Positions 24,365 to 33,064 of a stretch of 64,000 nucleotides of DNA are shown here, piece after piece. The notes under the pieces were generated by a model, which did not search any database, was not told where the DNA came from, and saw only the letters and a list, made by a program, of their open reading frames with translations. A program made the translations under genes and the position numbers. Position 1 is the first letter of the stretch. The number at the start of each line of letters is the position of its first letter. The stretch comes from Couchioplanes azureus (GTDB lineage: Bacteria; Actinomycetota; Actinomycetes; Mycobacteriales; Micromonosporaceae): the NCBI RefSeq assembly GCF_014648355.1, contig NZ_BMQY01000007.1:62001-126000 (forward strand), read 5' to 3'.

Positions 24365-25317
24365 AACTGGTCCGCGTACGACTCGTAGGGCGCGTCGGGC
24401 TCCCCGGTGGGCGCGAAGTGCGCGATGTTCTCCGGGGTGGTGGACCAGCGCTCGGGTTCGCGCCAGACCGCGGCCACCCGCATGCCCATCCGGACCTCCG
24501 CGGCCGGGCAGCCGACGATCAGGTGCGGCAGCGGGATGTCGGCGCCGTCCAGCAGGACCTGCGCGACCACGTACGGCGGTTCCAGCCGCTGACCGGCGAA
24601 CGGGACGTTGACCACGCAGAACGTGGTGACCGTGCCGCGGTCGGCCACCGCCACCTCCTCGTCCGGTGGCACGCCGTCGGCGGGGCAGACCCGCGGCGGG
24701 ACGTAGACCTTGCGGCAGACCGGGCAGCGCTGGCCGAGCAGCCGTCCCTCGGCCAGCGCCCGCAGGTAGCGGCCCTCCTCGGCCGAGGTGGTGTGCCGGT
24801 AGTGCAGCCGGATCGGGGTGGTCACCATGGTCACGGGGGCCGCCGTCCGCTCGCCGGGCTCGCCCGGGGGCGCCTCCCCGGGCTCGAAGCACGCGATGTC
24901 GCGGATGTGGCCGATGCGCTCGCCGGCCCAGCGGATGCGGACCCGCATCCCGGTGCGCATCCGGCCGGGACCGCCCGCGTCCACGGCGTGCAGCAGGGCC
25001 GTGTCCGCCCCGTCGAGCCGGATCAGCGCCCAGGCGAACGGGTGCTCCAGCGGCTGTCCCTCCAGTGGCCGGCTCATCCAGCTCCAGCTCGCCACGGTCC
25101 CGGCGGTGCCCACCTCGACCAGGTCGGTCACCGGGGTATGCGTGTGCGGGTCGTACTCCAGCGGGGGGACGTGGACGCGCCCGTCCGAGGTCCGGCCGCC
25201 GAGCACGCGGCGGTCGCGCAGGGCGGTCATGAACCGGCCCAGCACCGGGCCGAGCGAGCGGGTGTAGTCGAAGGCGATGTCCATCGGGGCGGACAGCGGC
25301 GGCGCCTGCGCGATATC
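24361..25317 (-). CDS. Tandem DUF35 OB-fold protein (Rv3521 homolog), Ltp partner
   Basis: The protein has two DUF35-type OB-folds in tandem. The N-terminal one (FDYTRSLGPVLGRFMTALRDRRVLGGRTSDGRVHVPPLEYDP) lacks a cysteine cluster. The C-terminal one carries a rubredoxin-like zinc ribbon, CPVCRKVYVPPRVCPADG (CxxC-x9-C). DUF35 proteins recruit CoA substrates to thiolases and hydratases, as ChsH2 does for Ltp2. The GTG at 25317 keeps a PPLSAP stretch ahead of the first domain; ATG 25284 is the alternative. Length is 318 (or 307) residues. It leads the ltp4-ltp3 operon, with a KstR box 12 bases before the GTG. Confidence 0.82.
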   Translation of the reverse strand, partial: DIAQAPPLSAPMDIAFDYTRSLGPVLGRFMTALRDRRVLGGRTSDGRVHVPPLEYDPHTHTPVTDLVEVGTAGTVASWSWMSRPLEGQPLEHPFAWALIRLDGADTALLHAVDAGGPGRMRTGMRVRIRWAGERIGHIRDIACFEPGEAPPGEPGERTAAPVTMVTTPIRLHYRHTTSAEEGRYLRALAEGRLLGQRCPVCRKVYVPPRVCPADGVPPDEEVAVADRGTVTTFCVVNVPFAGQRLEPPYVVAQVLLDGADIPLPHLIVGCPAAEVRMGMRVAAVWREPERWSTTPENIAHFAPTGEPDAPYESYADQL

Positions 25318-25328
25318 CACCAGCGAAG

Positions 25329-25342
25329 TGAAACACGTTCTA
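25329..25342. promoter_or_regulatory. KstR-type operator for DUF35-ltp4-ltp3
   Basis: TGAAACACGTTCTA matches TnnAACnnGTTnnA exactly. It sits just upstream of the DUF35 gene, about 40 bp from a second box belonging to the divergent ligase gene. Confidence 0.75.
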
Positions 25343-25383
25343 TCGGCGCGGGCAAGACGCCCCGGCGGCCCCCTTCCCATCGA

Positions 25384-25397
25384 TAGAACGCGTTATA
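25384..25397. promoter_or_regulatory. KstR-type operator for the FadD4-type ligase gene
   Basis: TAGAACGCGTTATA matches TnnAACnnGTTnnA exactly. It ends 10 bases before the ATG of the ligase gene, leaving no room for a Shine-Dalgarno sequence, which fits a leaderless transcript. Confidence 0.8.
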
Positions 25398-25407
25398 GAA
25401 TCGCGGC

Positions 25408-26955
25408 ATGACGGACATCGGGCTGTGGACCATCGCGGCGCGGTCGCCGCGCCGCGCGGCCATCGTGGACACCGACGGCCGGACCGTGACCTACGGGGAG
25501 CTGGCCGCGGAGGCCGACCGCATCGGGCGCGGGCTGCGCGACCTCGGCCTGGAGCCCGGCGACGCCGTGGCGGTCCTGTTGCCCAACGGCGCGGACATGC
25601 TCGCGGCCTTCTTCGCCGCCTTCCAGACGGGGCTCTATCTCGTCCCCGTGAACTGGCACCTGACCGCCCCGGAGATCGCCTACATCCTGCGGGACAGCGG
25701 CGCGCGGGTCTTCGTCGCCCACGAGCGCTTCGCCGCCGCGGCGGCGGCCGCGGCCGACCAGGCCGGGACGGCGCCCGGCGGGCGTCTTGCGGTGGGGGAG
25801 ATCCCCGGCTTCCGCCCGCTCGCCGCGCTGGGCGCCGGCGAGCCCGGCCGCCCGCAGGCGCGCACGGCCGGCGCGCTGATGGTCTACACCTCGGGCACCT
25901 CGGGCCGGCCCAAGGGGGTACGCCGGCCGCTCACCGGCGCCGACCCGGACGACGTGCCGGAGGCCTCGACGAGGTTCTTCGGCCTGTTCGGCCTGGAGCC
26001 GTTCGACGACCACGTGCACCTGTGCGGCTCTCCGCTCTACCACACCGCCGTCATGAACTTCGCCGTCATCTCGGTCCTGCTCGGGCACACCGTGGTGGTG
26101 ATGGACCGCTGGGACTCGCACGAGGCGCTGCGCCTCATCGAGCGCCACCGGGTCACCCACAGCCACATGGTCCCGACCCAGTTCGCCCGCCTGCTCGCGC
26201 TGCCCGAGAAGGTACGCACGGCGTACGACCTGTCCTCGATGCGGGTGATGATCCACGGCGCCGCGCCCTGCCCGCCGCACGTCAAGCGGCGGATGCTGGA
26301 CTGGTGGGGACCGGTGGTGGTGGAGTACTACGCGGCCTCGGAGGGCGGCGGCACCGTGATCACCGCCGACGAGTGGCGCGAGCGGCCCGGCTCGGTGGGG
26401 CGTCCCTGGCCCGGGTCGGTGATCCGGGTGCTGGACGCCCACGGCGACGACGTGCCGGTGGGCCGGCCCGGGCAGGTCTACCTGCAGATGGGCGACGCCC
26501 GCTTCGAGTACCTCGGCGATGCCGCGAAGACCCGGGAGTCCTGGCGCGGCGCCATGTTCACGGTCGGCGACATCGGCTACCTGGACGACGACGGCTACCT
26601 GTACCTGTGCGACCGCAAGAGCGACGTGATCATCTCGGGCGGGGTGAACGTGTACCCCGCCGAGATCGAGGGCGAGCTGGCCGGTCACCCCGCGGTCGCC
26701 GACGTCGCGGTGTTCGGCATCCCGCACGAGGAGTGGGGCGAGGAGATCAAGGCGGTGGTGCAGCCGGAGCCGGGCGTGCGGGCCGGCGCCGAGCTGACCG
26801 CCGAGCTGCTCGCGTACCTGTCCGGCCGGGTCGCCGGTTTCAAGCTGCCGCGCAGCATCGACTACGTCGACCAGCTCCCGCGCGACCCGAACGGCAAGCT
26901 CTACAAGCGACTGCTGCGGGAGCCGTACTGGGCCGGGCGGGAGCGGGCGATCTGA
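25408..26955 (+). CDS. Acyl-CoA ligase, FadD4-type, in the sterol regulon
   Basis: This 515-residue ANL ligase has the nucleotide loop VYTSGTSGRPKGV, LCGSPLYHTAV, MVPTQFARLLALP, EYYAASEGGGTVIT, the hinge DRKSDVIISGGVNVYPAEIE and the C-terminal catalytic lysine region RDPNGKLYKRLL. It resembles the FadD4 branch more than FadD17 or FadD19. The KstR box at its start puts it in the sterol regulon, so it may activate a side-chain or other carboxylate formed during sterol breakdown. Its stop codon abuts the echA19 stop codon. Confidence 0.8.
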   Translation: MTDIGLWTIAARSPRRAAIVDTDGRTVTYGELAAEADRIGRGLRDLGLEPGDAVAVLLPNGADMLAAFFAAFQTGLYLVPVNWHLTAPEIAYILRDSGARVFVAHERFAAAAAAAADQAGTAPGGRLAVGEIPGFRPLAALGAGEPGRPQARTAGALMVYTSGTSGRPKGVRRPLTGADPDDVPEASTRFFGLFGLEPFDDHVHLCGSPLYHTAVMNFAVISVLLGHTVVVMDRWDSHEALRLIERHRVTHSHMVPTQFARLLALPEKVRTAYDLSSMRVMIHGAAPCPPHVKRRMLDWWGPVVVEYYAASEGGGTVITADEWRERPGSVGRPWPGSVIRVLDAHGDDVPVGRPGQVYLQMGDARFEYLGDAAKTRESWRGAMFTVGDIGYLDDDGYLYLCDRKSDVIISGGVNVYPAEIEGELAGHPAVADVAVFGIPHEEWGEEIKAVVQPEPGVRAGAELTAELLAYLSGRVAGFKLPRSIDYVDQLPRDPNGKLYKRLLREPYWAGRERAI

Positions 26956-27756
26956 TCAGTGGCCGTGGAAGTGGGGGGTGCGCTTCTCGGCGAAGGCGCG
27001 GGGGCCCTCCTTGGCGTCGGCGCTCAGGAAGACCGCGGTGCCCAGGCGTGACTCCACGGCGAACGCCTCGTTCTCCGGCATCCCCTCGGTCTCGCGCATG
27101 GTGCGCAGGATGGCCTGGACCGCCAGCGGGCCGTTGGCGGCGATCGTCCCCGCCAGCTCCAGCGCCGTGGCCAGCGCCTGCCCGTCCGGCACGACGTGCC
27201 CGACCAGGCCGATGCGCCGGGCCTCCTCCGCGCTCAGGTGCCGGCCGGTGAGCAGCAGCTCGGCCGCGATCGTGTACGGCAGCTGCCGCGGCAGCCGGAC
27301 GGCCGAGCCACCCAGCGGGAAGAGCCCCCAGCACGCCTCGGAGACGCCGAAGCGGGCGCTCGCCCCGGCCACCCGCACGTCGGTGGCCTGGAGGATCTCC
27401 GTGCCCCCGGCGACCGCCGGCCCCTCCACGGCGGCCACCAGCGGCTTGGTCAGCCGGCGTCCCTTGAGCAGCGCGTCGATGCGCGACAGGTCGGTGCCGC
27501 CGGCGCGGAAGCCGTCGCCGGGGTGCTCGCGGGTCATCGCCTTCAGGTCGGCGCCGGCGCAGAAGGCGCCGCCGGCGCCGGTGAGCACGCAGACCCGGAT
27601 CTCCGGGTCCTCGTCCACCCGGTCCCACGCGTCGCGCATGAGGGCGAGCATCGGCGCGGACAGCGCGTTGCGGGCCCGCGGCCGGTTCATCGTCACGATC
27701 AGGACGGGCCCGCGCTGCTCGACGAGGGCGTGCGGTTCCTCGGTCTCGGCTGCCAC
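26956..27756 (-). CDS. echA19: Enoyl-CoA hydratase EchA19, steroid side chain
   Basis: This 266-residue crotonase is close by eye to Rv3516 EchA19: TMNRPRARNALS, GGAFCAGADLKAMT, RIDALLKGRRLTKPLVAAVEGPAVAGGTEILQ, ARFGVSEACWGLFPLGGSAVRLPRQLPYT and a C-terminal LSADAKEGPRAFAEKRTPHF. The oxyanion-hole glycines and the catalytic Glu in VSEACW are present. EchA19 hydrates 3-oxochola-4,22-dien-24-oyl-CoA-type enoyl thioesters. It is divergent from fadD19 across a KstR-like box, as in M. tuberculosis. The GTG follows GGAGGGGG. Confidence 0.9.
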   Translation of the reverse strand: MAAETEEPHALVEQRGPVLIVTMNRPRARNALSAPMLALMRDAWDRVDEDPEIRVCVLTGAGGAFCAGADLKAMTREHPGDGFRAGGTDLSRIDALLKGRRLTKPLVAAVEGPAVAGGTEILQATDVRVAGASARFGVSEACWGLFPLGGSAVRLPRQLPYTIAAELLLTGRHLSAEEARRIGLVGHVVPDGQALATALELAGTIAANGPLAVQAILRTMRETEGMPENEAFAVESRLGTAVFLSADAKEGPRAFAEKRTPHFHGH

Positions 27757-27797
27757 GCCGTCCCCCTCCTCGCGCCGATCCAGGGCTTGCCCGGCAC

Positions 27798-27811
27798 GAT
27801 AACACGTTCTA
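27798..27811. promoter_or_regulatory. KstR-like operator between echA19 and fadD19
   Basis: GATAACACGTTCTA matches TnnAACnnGTTnnA at all fixed positions except the first T. It ends 10 bases before the fadD19 ATG and 42 bases from the echA19 GTG, placing it to control both. Confidence 0.65.
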
Positions 27812-27821
27812 CTTTCAAGTG

Positions 27822-29441
27822 ATGGCGGCCAATATTGCGGATCTGTTCGAGCACGCGGTCGACGCGTTCGGCACGCGCGTCGCCGTGGCCTGCGGCGAGC
27901 GGGCGGCGACCTATGCGCAGCTCGAGGCCGACGCCAACCGGCTGGCCCATTTCCTCCGGGCGCGCGGCGTCGGGGCGGGCGACCACGTCGGCCTGTACGC
28001 GGGCAACTCGATCGACGCCGTGACGGCGATGATCGCCGTGTACAAGCTGCGCGCGGCAGTCGTGAACATCAACTATCGATATGTCGAGAACGAGTTGCAG
28101 TTCCTGTTCGCCGACGCCGACCTGACGGCCCTGATCCACGACCGCAGGTACGCGCCCCGCGTCGCCGCCGTGCTGCCCAGCGCGCCGGGCGTGCACACGG
28201 TCGTGGCGCTGCCGGACGGCACGGACGCCGGGATCGCCGCGTACGGCGGAGTGACCTGGGCCGACGCCCTGGCCGCCGGCGACCCCGGCCGCGACTTCCC
28301 GGAGCGCTCCGGCGACGACCTCTACCTGCTCTACACCGGCGGGACGACCGGCTATCCCAAGGGTGTGATCTGGCGCCACGAGGACGTCTGGCGCGTGCTC
28401 GGCGGCGGCGTCGACTTCATGTCCGGCATCCCGCTCGCCGACGAGTGGGCGCAGTCCCGGCGGGGCGTCGAGACGGGCGGGATGGTGCGCCTCTGCCTGG
28501 CCCCGCTGATCCACGGCAACGCCCAGTGGGCGGCGCTCGCCGCGCTCTTCGGCGGCGACACCGTGGTGATGCTGCCGCACTTCGACGCCGACGAGGCGTG
28601 GCGGGCGATCGAGCGGCACCGGGTCAACGTGGTGGTGCTCATCGGCGACGCGATGGCCCGCCCGATGATCGAGGCGTACCTGGCCGGCGGCTACGACGGC
28701 TCCTCGCTGTTCGCGATCTCGTCGAGCGCCGCGCTGTTCTCGCCGGTGGTCAAGCGCCAGTTCCTGGAGACCCTGCCGGACGTGCTGATCACCGACGCGA
28801 TCGGCTCGTCGGAGACCGGCTTCGCGGGGCTCGGCGTGGTCGCCGAGGTCGAGGGCGGCGCGGTGGACGGGCCCCGCTTCACGCCCGGCCCGGACACCAT
28901 CGTCATCGACGAGCACGGCCGGCCCGCCGAGCCCGGCGTGATCGGCCGCCTCGCCCGCGGCGGCTATCTGCCGCTGGGCTACCACAAGGACCCGGAGCGG
29001 ACCGCCGCCCTGCTGACCGAGGTGGACGGCGTGCGCTACGCCGTGCCGGGCGACCTGGCCCGGCTCGAGAAGGACGGCACCATCACGCTGCTCGGCCGCG
29101 GCAACACCTGCGTCAACACCGGCGGCGAGAAGGTCTTCCCCGAGGAGGTGGAGGGCGCGCTCAAGGCCCACCCGGGCGTCTTCGACGCGCTCGTCATCGG
29201 CCTGAGCGACGAGCGGCTCGGGCAGCGGGTGGCCGCGCTGGTGCAGCCGCGCCCCGGCCACCGGCCCGACCCGGCGGAGTTGGACGAGCACCTGCGCCGG
29301 CGGATCGCCGGATACAAGGTGCCCCGGGAGCTGTGGTGGGTGGACGAGATCAGCCGCACGCTCAGCGGCAAGGCGGACTACGGCTGGGCCCGCCGGTACG
29401 CCGAGAGCCACCGCGGCGAGGCCGTGAGCCATGCGGACTGA
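27822..29441 (+). CDS. fadD19: Steroid side-chain acyl-CoA ligase FadD19
   Basis: This 539-residue ANL ligase resembles FadD19 throughout: NIADLFEHAVDAF, YTGGTTGYPKGVIWRHEDVWRVLGGGVDF, LIGDAMARPMIEAYLAGGYDGSSLF, ITDAIGSSETGF, LLGRGNTCVNTGGEKVFPEEVEGALKAHPGVFDALV and SGKADYGWAR. FadD19 activates 3-oxo-C27/C26 side-chain acids and in Rhodococcus is required for C24-branched sterols. The ATG at 27822 follows an adjacent GTG and has no Shine-Dalgarno, so the transcript may be leaderless. It overlaps the next gene by 11 bases. Confidence 0.9.
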   Translation: MAANIADLFEHAVDAFGTRVAVACGERAATYAQLEADANRLAHFLRARGVGAGDHVGLYAGNSIDAVTAMIAVYKLRAAVVNINYRYVENELQFLFADADLTALIHDRRYAPRVAAVLPSAPGVHTVVALPDGTDAGIAAYGGVTWADALAAGDPGRDFPERSGDDLYLLYTGGTTGYPKGVIWRHEDVWRVLGGGVDFMSGIPLADEWAQSRRGVETGGMVRLCLAPLIHGNAQWAALAALFGGDTVVMLPHFDADEAWRAIERHRVNVVVLIGDAMARPMIEAYLAGGYDGSSLFAISSSAALFSPVVKRQFLETLPDVLITDAIGSSETGFAGLGVVAEVEGGAVDGPRFTPGPDTIVIDEHGRPAEPGVIGRLARGGYLPLGYHKDPERTAALLTEVDGVRYAVPGDLARLEKDGTITLLGRGNTCVNTGGEKVFPEEVEGALKAHPGVFDALVIGLSDERLGQRVAALVQPRPGHRPDPAELDEHLRRRIAGYKVPRELWWVDEISRTLSGKADYGWARRYAESHRGEAVSHAD

Positions 29442-30525
29442 GCTGTGCGACCTGCTCGGCATCGCCCACCCGGTCGTCGCGTTCAGCCCGTCGGAGCACG
29501 TGGTGGCGGCCGTCAGCCGGGCCGGCGGCCTGGGCGTGCTGGGCTGCGTGCGCTTCAACGACCCCGCCGAGCTGGACGCCACCCTGTCCTGGCTGGACGC
29601 CGAGACGGCGGGCCACCCGTACGGCGTGGACGTGGTGATGCCCGGTCACGGCCCGCCCGAGGGCGCCCCGGCCGACCTCGACCGCCTGATCCCACCGGGA
29701 CACCGCGACTTCGTGGAGCGGACCCTGCTGCGGCTCGGCGTGCCGCCGCTGTCCGCGGGGGAGAAGGACCGCCCGGGCGTGCTCGGATGGCTGCACTCGG
29801 TGGCGCGCTCGCACGTCGAGGTGGCGCTGACCCACCCGGTACGGCTGATCGCCAACGCGCTCGGCCCGCCGCCCGCCGACGTCGTCGCCCGCGCGCACCA
29901 GCAGGGCCTGCTGGTGGCCGCGCTGGCCGGCCGGGCCGACCACGCCCGCAGCCACGTGGCCGGCGGCGTCGACCTGGTCGTGGCCCAGGGCTACGAGGCC
30001 GGCGGGCACACCGGCGAGATCGGCAGCATGGTGCTGGTGCCGGAGATCGTCGACGCGGTGGGGGACCGGGTGCCGGTCCTGGCCGCGGGCGGCATCGGCA
30101 GCGGCCGCCAGATCGCCGCCGCGCTGGCCCTCGGCGCCCTCGGGGTGTGGACCGGCTCGGTCTGGCTCGGCACCGAGGAGTACCGCAGCCCGCCCGCCCT
30201 GCGCGAGGCGCTGCTGCGGGCCGGCTCCGGCGACACGGTCCGCAGCCGGGTCTACTCGGGCAAGCCGGCGCGCCTGCTGCGCAACCGCTGGACCGAGGCC
30301 TGGACCGGGCCGCAGGCGCCGGAACCCCTGCCGATGCCCCTGCAGAACATGCTGGTGGCGGGCGCGCACTCCCGGCTCATGGCGGCCGGGGACCCGAGCG
30401 TCGTGCCGATGCCGGTGGGCCAGGTCGTGGGCCGGATGAACCGGGTCCGCCCGGTCGCCGAGGTCCTGGCGGACCTGGTCGCCGAGGCCGACGAGACCCT
30501 CACCCGCCTGCGCAAGCTGCGGTGA
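29431..30525 (+). CDS. Nitronate monooxygenase-type FMN oxidoreductase, IpdC-like paralog
   Basis: This 364-residue FMN TIM barrel of the nitronate monooxygenase/enoyl reductase group has the flavin phosphate site ILAAGGIGSGRQ-like segment VPVLAAGGIGSGRQIAAAL, a YEAGGHTG loop and an early HPVVAFSPSEHVVAAVSRAGGLGVLG. It is related to ipdC elsewhere in the window but clearly distinct. It overlaps fadD19, so it is probably translated from the same KstR-controlled mRNA and acts on a sterol-derived CoA thioester or an unsaturated intermediate. The reaction is unknown. Confidence 0.75.
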   Translation: MRTELCDLLGIAHPVVAFSPSEHVVAAVSRAGGLGVLGCVRFNDPAELDATLSWLDAETAGHPYGVDVVMPGHGPPEGAPADLDRLIPPGHRDFVERTLLRLGVPPLSAGEKDRPGVLGWLHSVARSHVEVALTHPVRLIANALGPPPADVVARAHQQGLLVAALAGRADHARSHVAGGVDLVVAQGYEAGGHTGEIGSMVLVPEIVDAVGDRVPVLAAGGIGSGRQIAAALALGALGVWTGSVWLGTEEYRSPPALREALLRAGSGDTVRSRVYSGKPARLLRNRWTEAWTGPQAPEPLPMPLQNMLVAGAHSRLMAAGDPSVVPMPVGQVVGRMNRVRPVAEVLADLVAEADETLTRLRKLR

Positions 30526-30570
30526 CCGTACGGCATGAACAACGTCATAGGTGGGAGTGGTCACTCGCGG

Positions 30571-30599
30571 CTGTCACGGCACCGGCGCGGCGTTATGTT
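30571..30599 (+). promoter_or_regulatory. Probable sigma-70-type promoter for the SRPBCC gene
   Basis: CTGTCA (30571-30576) and TATGTT (30594-30599) are spaced 17 bases apart. The predicted transcription start falls at or next to the GTG at 30607, giving a leaderless mRNA. This is a prediction only. Confidence 0.4.
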
Positions 30600-30606
30600 C
30601 GGGTTC

Positions 30607-31089
30607 GTGGCCAGTACCGCGCGGGGAGACCGGGAGCGGGAGCACGCGCGGCGCCGGGTGTTCGCCGAGCGGGTGGTCGCGGCGCCGGCGGGGCGCATCT
30701 TCGATCTGCTCGCCGACCCTGCGGCCCACGCGCGGTTCGACGGCTCCGGCACGGTGGTCGCGGGCCATCCGCGCAATCCCCGCCGGCTCGGTCCCGGGGC
30801 GCGGTTCACGATGGACATGCGCGTCAGGGTGGCGTACCGGATGTGGAACACGGTCGTCGAGTACGAGCCGGACCGGCGGATCGCCTGGCGGCAGGAGCTC
30901 GGCCACCACGTCTGGCGGTACGAGCTGGAGCCGGTGACCGCGACCGCCACCCTGGTCCGCGAGACCTTCGACTGGGCCACCTGCCGGGCGAAGTGGCTGA
31001 TCCGGGTGATGGATTGGGACACGCGCAACCAGCGGTCGATGGTGGCGACGCTGGAGCGGCTGGCGGCCCTGGTGGAGCCGGCGGGCTAG
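30607..31089 (+). CDS. SRPBCC-family protein
   Basis: This roughly 160-residue protein has a polyketide-cyclase/START-like order: RRRVFAERVVAAPAGRIFDLLADPAAHARFDGSG, GARFTMDMRVRVAYRMWNTVVEYEPDRRIAWRQE and a C-terminal helix RNQRSMVATLERLAALV. Such proteins bind hydrophobic ligands in a helix-grip pocket. The start is uncertain: the frame is open from ATG 30535, with further starts at 30595 and 30607. The GTG at 30607 is chosen because a promoter-like pair places transcription start at that codon. No KstR box is seen. It follows the fadD19 operon, but its link to sterols is unproven. Confidence 0.65.
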   Translation: MASTARGDREREHARRRVFAERVVAAPAGRIFDLLADPAAHARFDGSGTVVAGHPRNPRRLGPGARFTMDMRVRVAYRMWNTVVEYEPDRRIAWRQELGHHVWRYELEPVTATATLVRETFDWATCRAKWLIRVMDWDTRNQRSMVATLERLAALVEPAG

Positions 31090-31158
31090 GCCGGTGGCCG
31101 GGGCCCGTCCCATTCCCCCCTCGGATCTGGGATGCGCCCCGGCCGGTGCGGGGTCAGG

Positions 31159-32994
31159 TCAGGGGGCGGCGGTCGTGAAGATCGCGACCCCGTTGGCTGC
31201 CACGCTCAGTTCCTTGCCGTTGTCGAAGTTCGCGGTGAGGTGCTCGGCCGGCTTCGGGAAGCCGGTGGCCGGGTCGACCGGCGCGTTGCCCTCGGTGTAG
31301 ACGTACTTGTCCAGCTCGATCCTGCCGGTCGGCGCGGTGATCGACACCCGGGCGGCGGAGCTGTTGCGGTTGACCAGGACGAACGTCCAGCCCTTGGCGC
31401 CCGGCAGCTTGGCCTTGAGCACCCGCACGCCGGCCGGCTGCGGGGGTGCGTACATCGTCGAGCCGGCCGGCAGGTACCGGCTGAGCAGGCTCCAGGTGTA
31501 GAACCAGGGCCGCAGCGTCGTGGGATCGAGGGATTCGTAGTGGTCCCACATCCCGCAGCCGGTCTTCTCGGCGTACCCGTCGAGGCACCACGCCAGGGCG
31601 CCGTCCACGCCGGCCCGCGCCTCCTGCACCGCGAGGTCCGCCATCCGGACGGCGTGGGCGGGCTCCTTGACGAAGCTGTAGTCCTTGTCGGGGTCGTCGG
31701 CCGGCGCCTTCATGCCGGTCTCGCCGAGGATCACGGAGCCGCCGCCGCTGGCCTGCTTGAGCTGCTTCACCGCCTCGGTCAGCGTCGCCTCGGGGTATTC
31801 GGGCGGCGTGCCGGGGATGTCCACCTCGTGCACGTAGAAGTGGGCCTGGTACTGGGCGACCTCGCGGTCCAGGGCGGACTGCAACCACCAGTCGCTGACC
31901 GTGGTGCCGCCGCCCGGGAAGGTCCAGCCGGAGCTGTGCGAGTCCGTCTTGGTGAGGTCGTTCATCGGATCCGTGGTCGCGCCGGACGCGGTGAACAGGG
32001 TGACCTTGGAGACGGCCCGCTCGATGCCCTGGACCGGCGGCATCGTCAGCCGCAGGAACTTGGCGCCGTCCGGGAACGCGCGCGGGGAGACGTCGACGCG
32101 GTACCACGGCTTGGTGGCGTAGGTCCGCACCGGCGCGGTCTCCTGCACGTCGACGTCGGTCCAGTCCGTGCCGTTCCTCGAGGCCTGGAACGTCCAGTGG
32201 GTGCCGCGGGCGTCCGGCGTGCGGTAGAGGCGGGCCGAGAAGCCGGTCAGCCCCGCCTTCTTCCAGACCAGGTGCTGCGGTGTCCCGGCGTGCTCCTTCG
32301 GCACGGACATCGAGCCGAGGTCGCCCTCCTGGGCGGCGATGCTCGCCTCCGCGGTGTCCGGCCCGCCGATCAGGTCGAGCGCCAGGCCGGCGCGGCCGAA
32401 CGCCGTGCGCAGGTTCGCGGTGGCCTTCACCCAGTCCGTGTACTTGAGACCCTTGTCGTTGTTGGGCTCGTTGATGCCGTTGTACCGGACGACGTTGGTG
32501 AAGCCCTTGTCCTTGACGAGCTTGCGCATCAGGTCGGCCTGGAGCGTGGCGGCCTCGGGCGAGGTGTAGAAGTCCTTGCTGTTCAGACCCCACATGCCGG
32601 TCACCACCTTGGTGCCCTGCTTCTGGTAGTGCTCCAGGATCCGGAAGACGTTCCTCATCTGGGTGGTGTCCCAGTCGTACTCGCCGACCTTGTCGGACGG
32701 GTTGAACCACGGGCGGTTGAACATGATCCGCACCAGGCCGGGGTTGATGTAGTCCGTACGCTTGATCAGCTTCTTGAACTCGGAGTCGGGCCACTCGCCG
32801 TTGCCGGGCGGGATGTCGGCGCGGCCGCGGTACAGCGGGTCCTGGTTGTAACCGAACCCGAGCCAGTCGCTGCCGACGGCGTCGTCCACCGGGGCGGCCT
32901 GGGTCGGCGCGGTCGGTGAGAGCGCCATGCCGGCGAGGGCCAGGGCGGCCACCGGCACGGCGAGCGTACGCCGGAGCGTGGATCTGGTGTGCAT
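31159..32994 (-). CDS. Secreted clan GH-A-like glycoside hydrolase with an inserted beta-sandwich domain
   Basis: This 611-residue exported enzyme has a signal peptide (MHTRSTLRRTLAVPVAALALAGMA, cleavage near TQAA-PVDD). The TIM-barrel part shows VVRYNGINEPNND (probable acid/base Glu176) and SVILGETGMK (probable nucleophile Glu425), the pair expected for retaining clan GH-A hydrolases. Residues of about 235-345 (LYRTPDARGTHWTFQASRNGTDWTDV) look like a discoidin-type sugar-binding insert between the two halves. A C-terminal beta domain follows. GCAGGAGA precedes the ATG. Family and substrate are not assignable by eye. Confidence 0.7.
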   Translation of the reverse strand: MHTRSTLRRTLAVPVAALALAGMALSPTAPTQAAPVDDAVGSDWLGFGYNQDPLYRGRADIPPGNGEWPDSEFKKLIKRTDYINPGLVRIMFNRPWFNPSDKVGEYDWDTTQMRNVFRILEHYQKQGTKVVTGMWGLNSKDFYTSPEAATLQADLMRKLVKDKGFTNVVRYNGINEPNNDKGLKYTDWVKATANLRTAFGRAGLALDLIGGPDTAEASIAAQEGDLGSMSVPKEHAGTPQHLVWKKAGLTGFSARLYRTPDARGTHWTFQASRNGTDWTDVDVQETAPVRTYATKPWYRVDVSPRAFPDGAKFLRLTMPPVQGIERAVSKVTLFTASGATTDPMNDLTKTDSHSSGWTFPGGGTTVSDWWLQSALDREVAQYQAHFYVHEVDIPGTPPEYPEATLTEAVKQLKQASGGGSVILGETGMKAPADDPDKDYSFVKEPAHAVRMADLAVQEARAGVDGALAWCLDGYAEKTGCGMWDHYESLDPTTLRPWFYTWSLLSRYLPAGSTMYAPPQPAGVRVLKAKLPGAKGWTFVLVNRNSSAARVSITAPTGRIELDKYVYTEGNAPVDPATGFPKPAEHLTANFDNGKELSVAANGVAIFTTAAP

Positions 32995-33064
32995 GGAGTC
33001 TCCTGCGGGGTGGGCAAAAAACGACGAACCGGAGGTCCGCCGAAAGCAGGAAACCCGGTCCGGG

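Noticed and set aside
22158..25317. Ltp genes as ordinary acetyl-CoA acetyltransferases
   Set aside because: Both lack the usual nucleophilic Cys motif of degradative thiolases and lie with a DUF35 partner, which fits the Ltp/SCP-x-type group.
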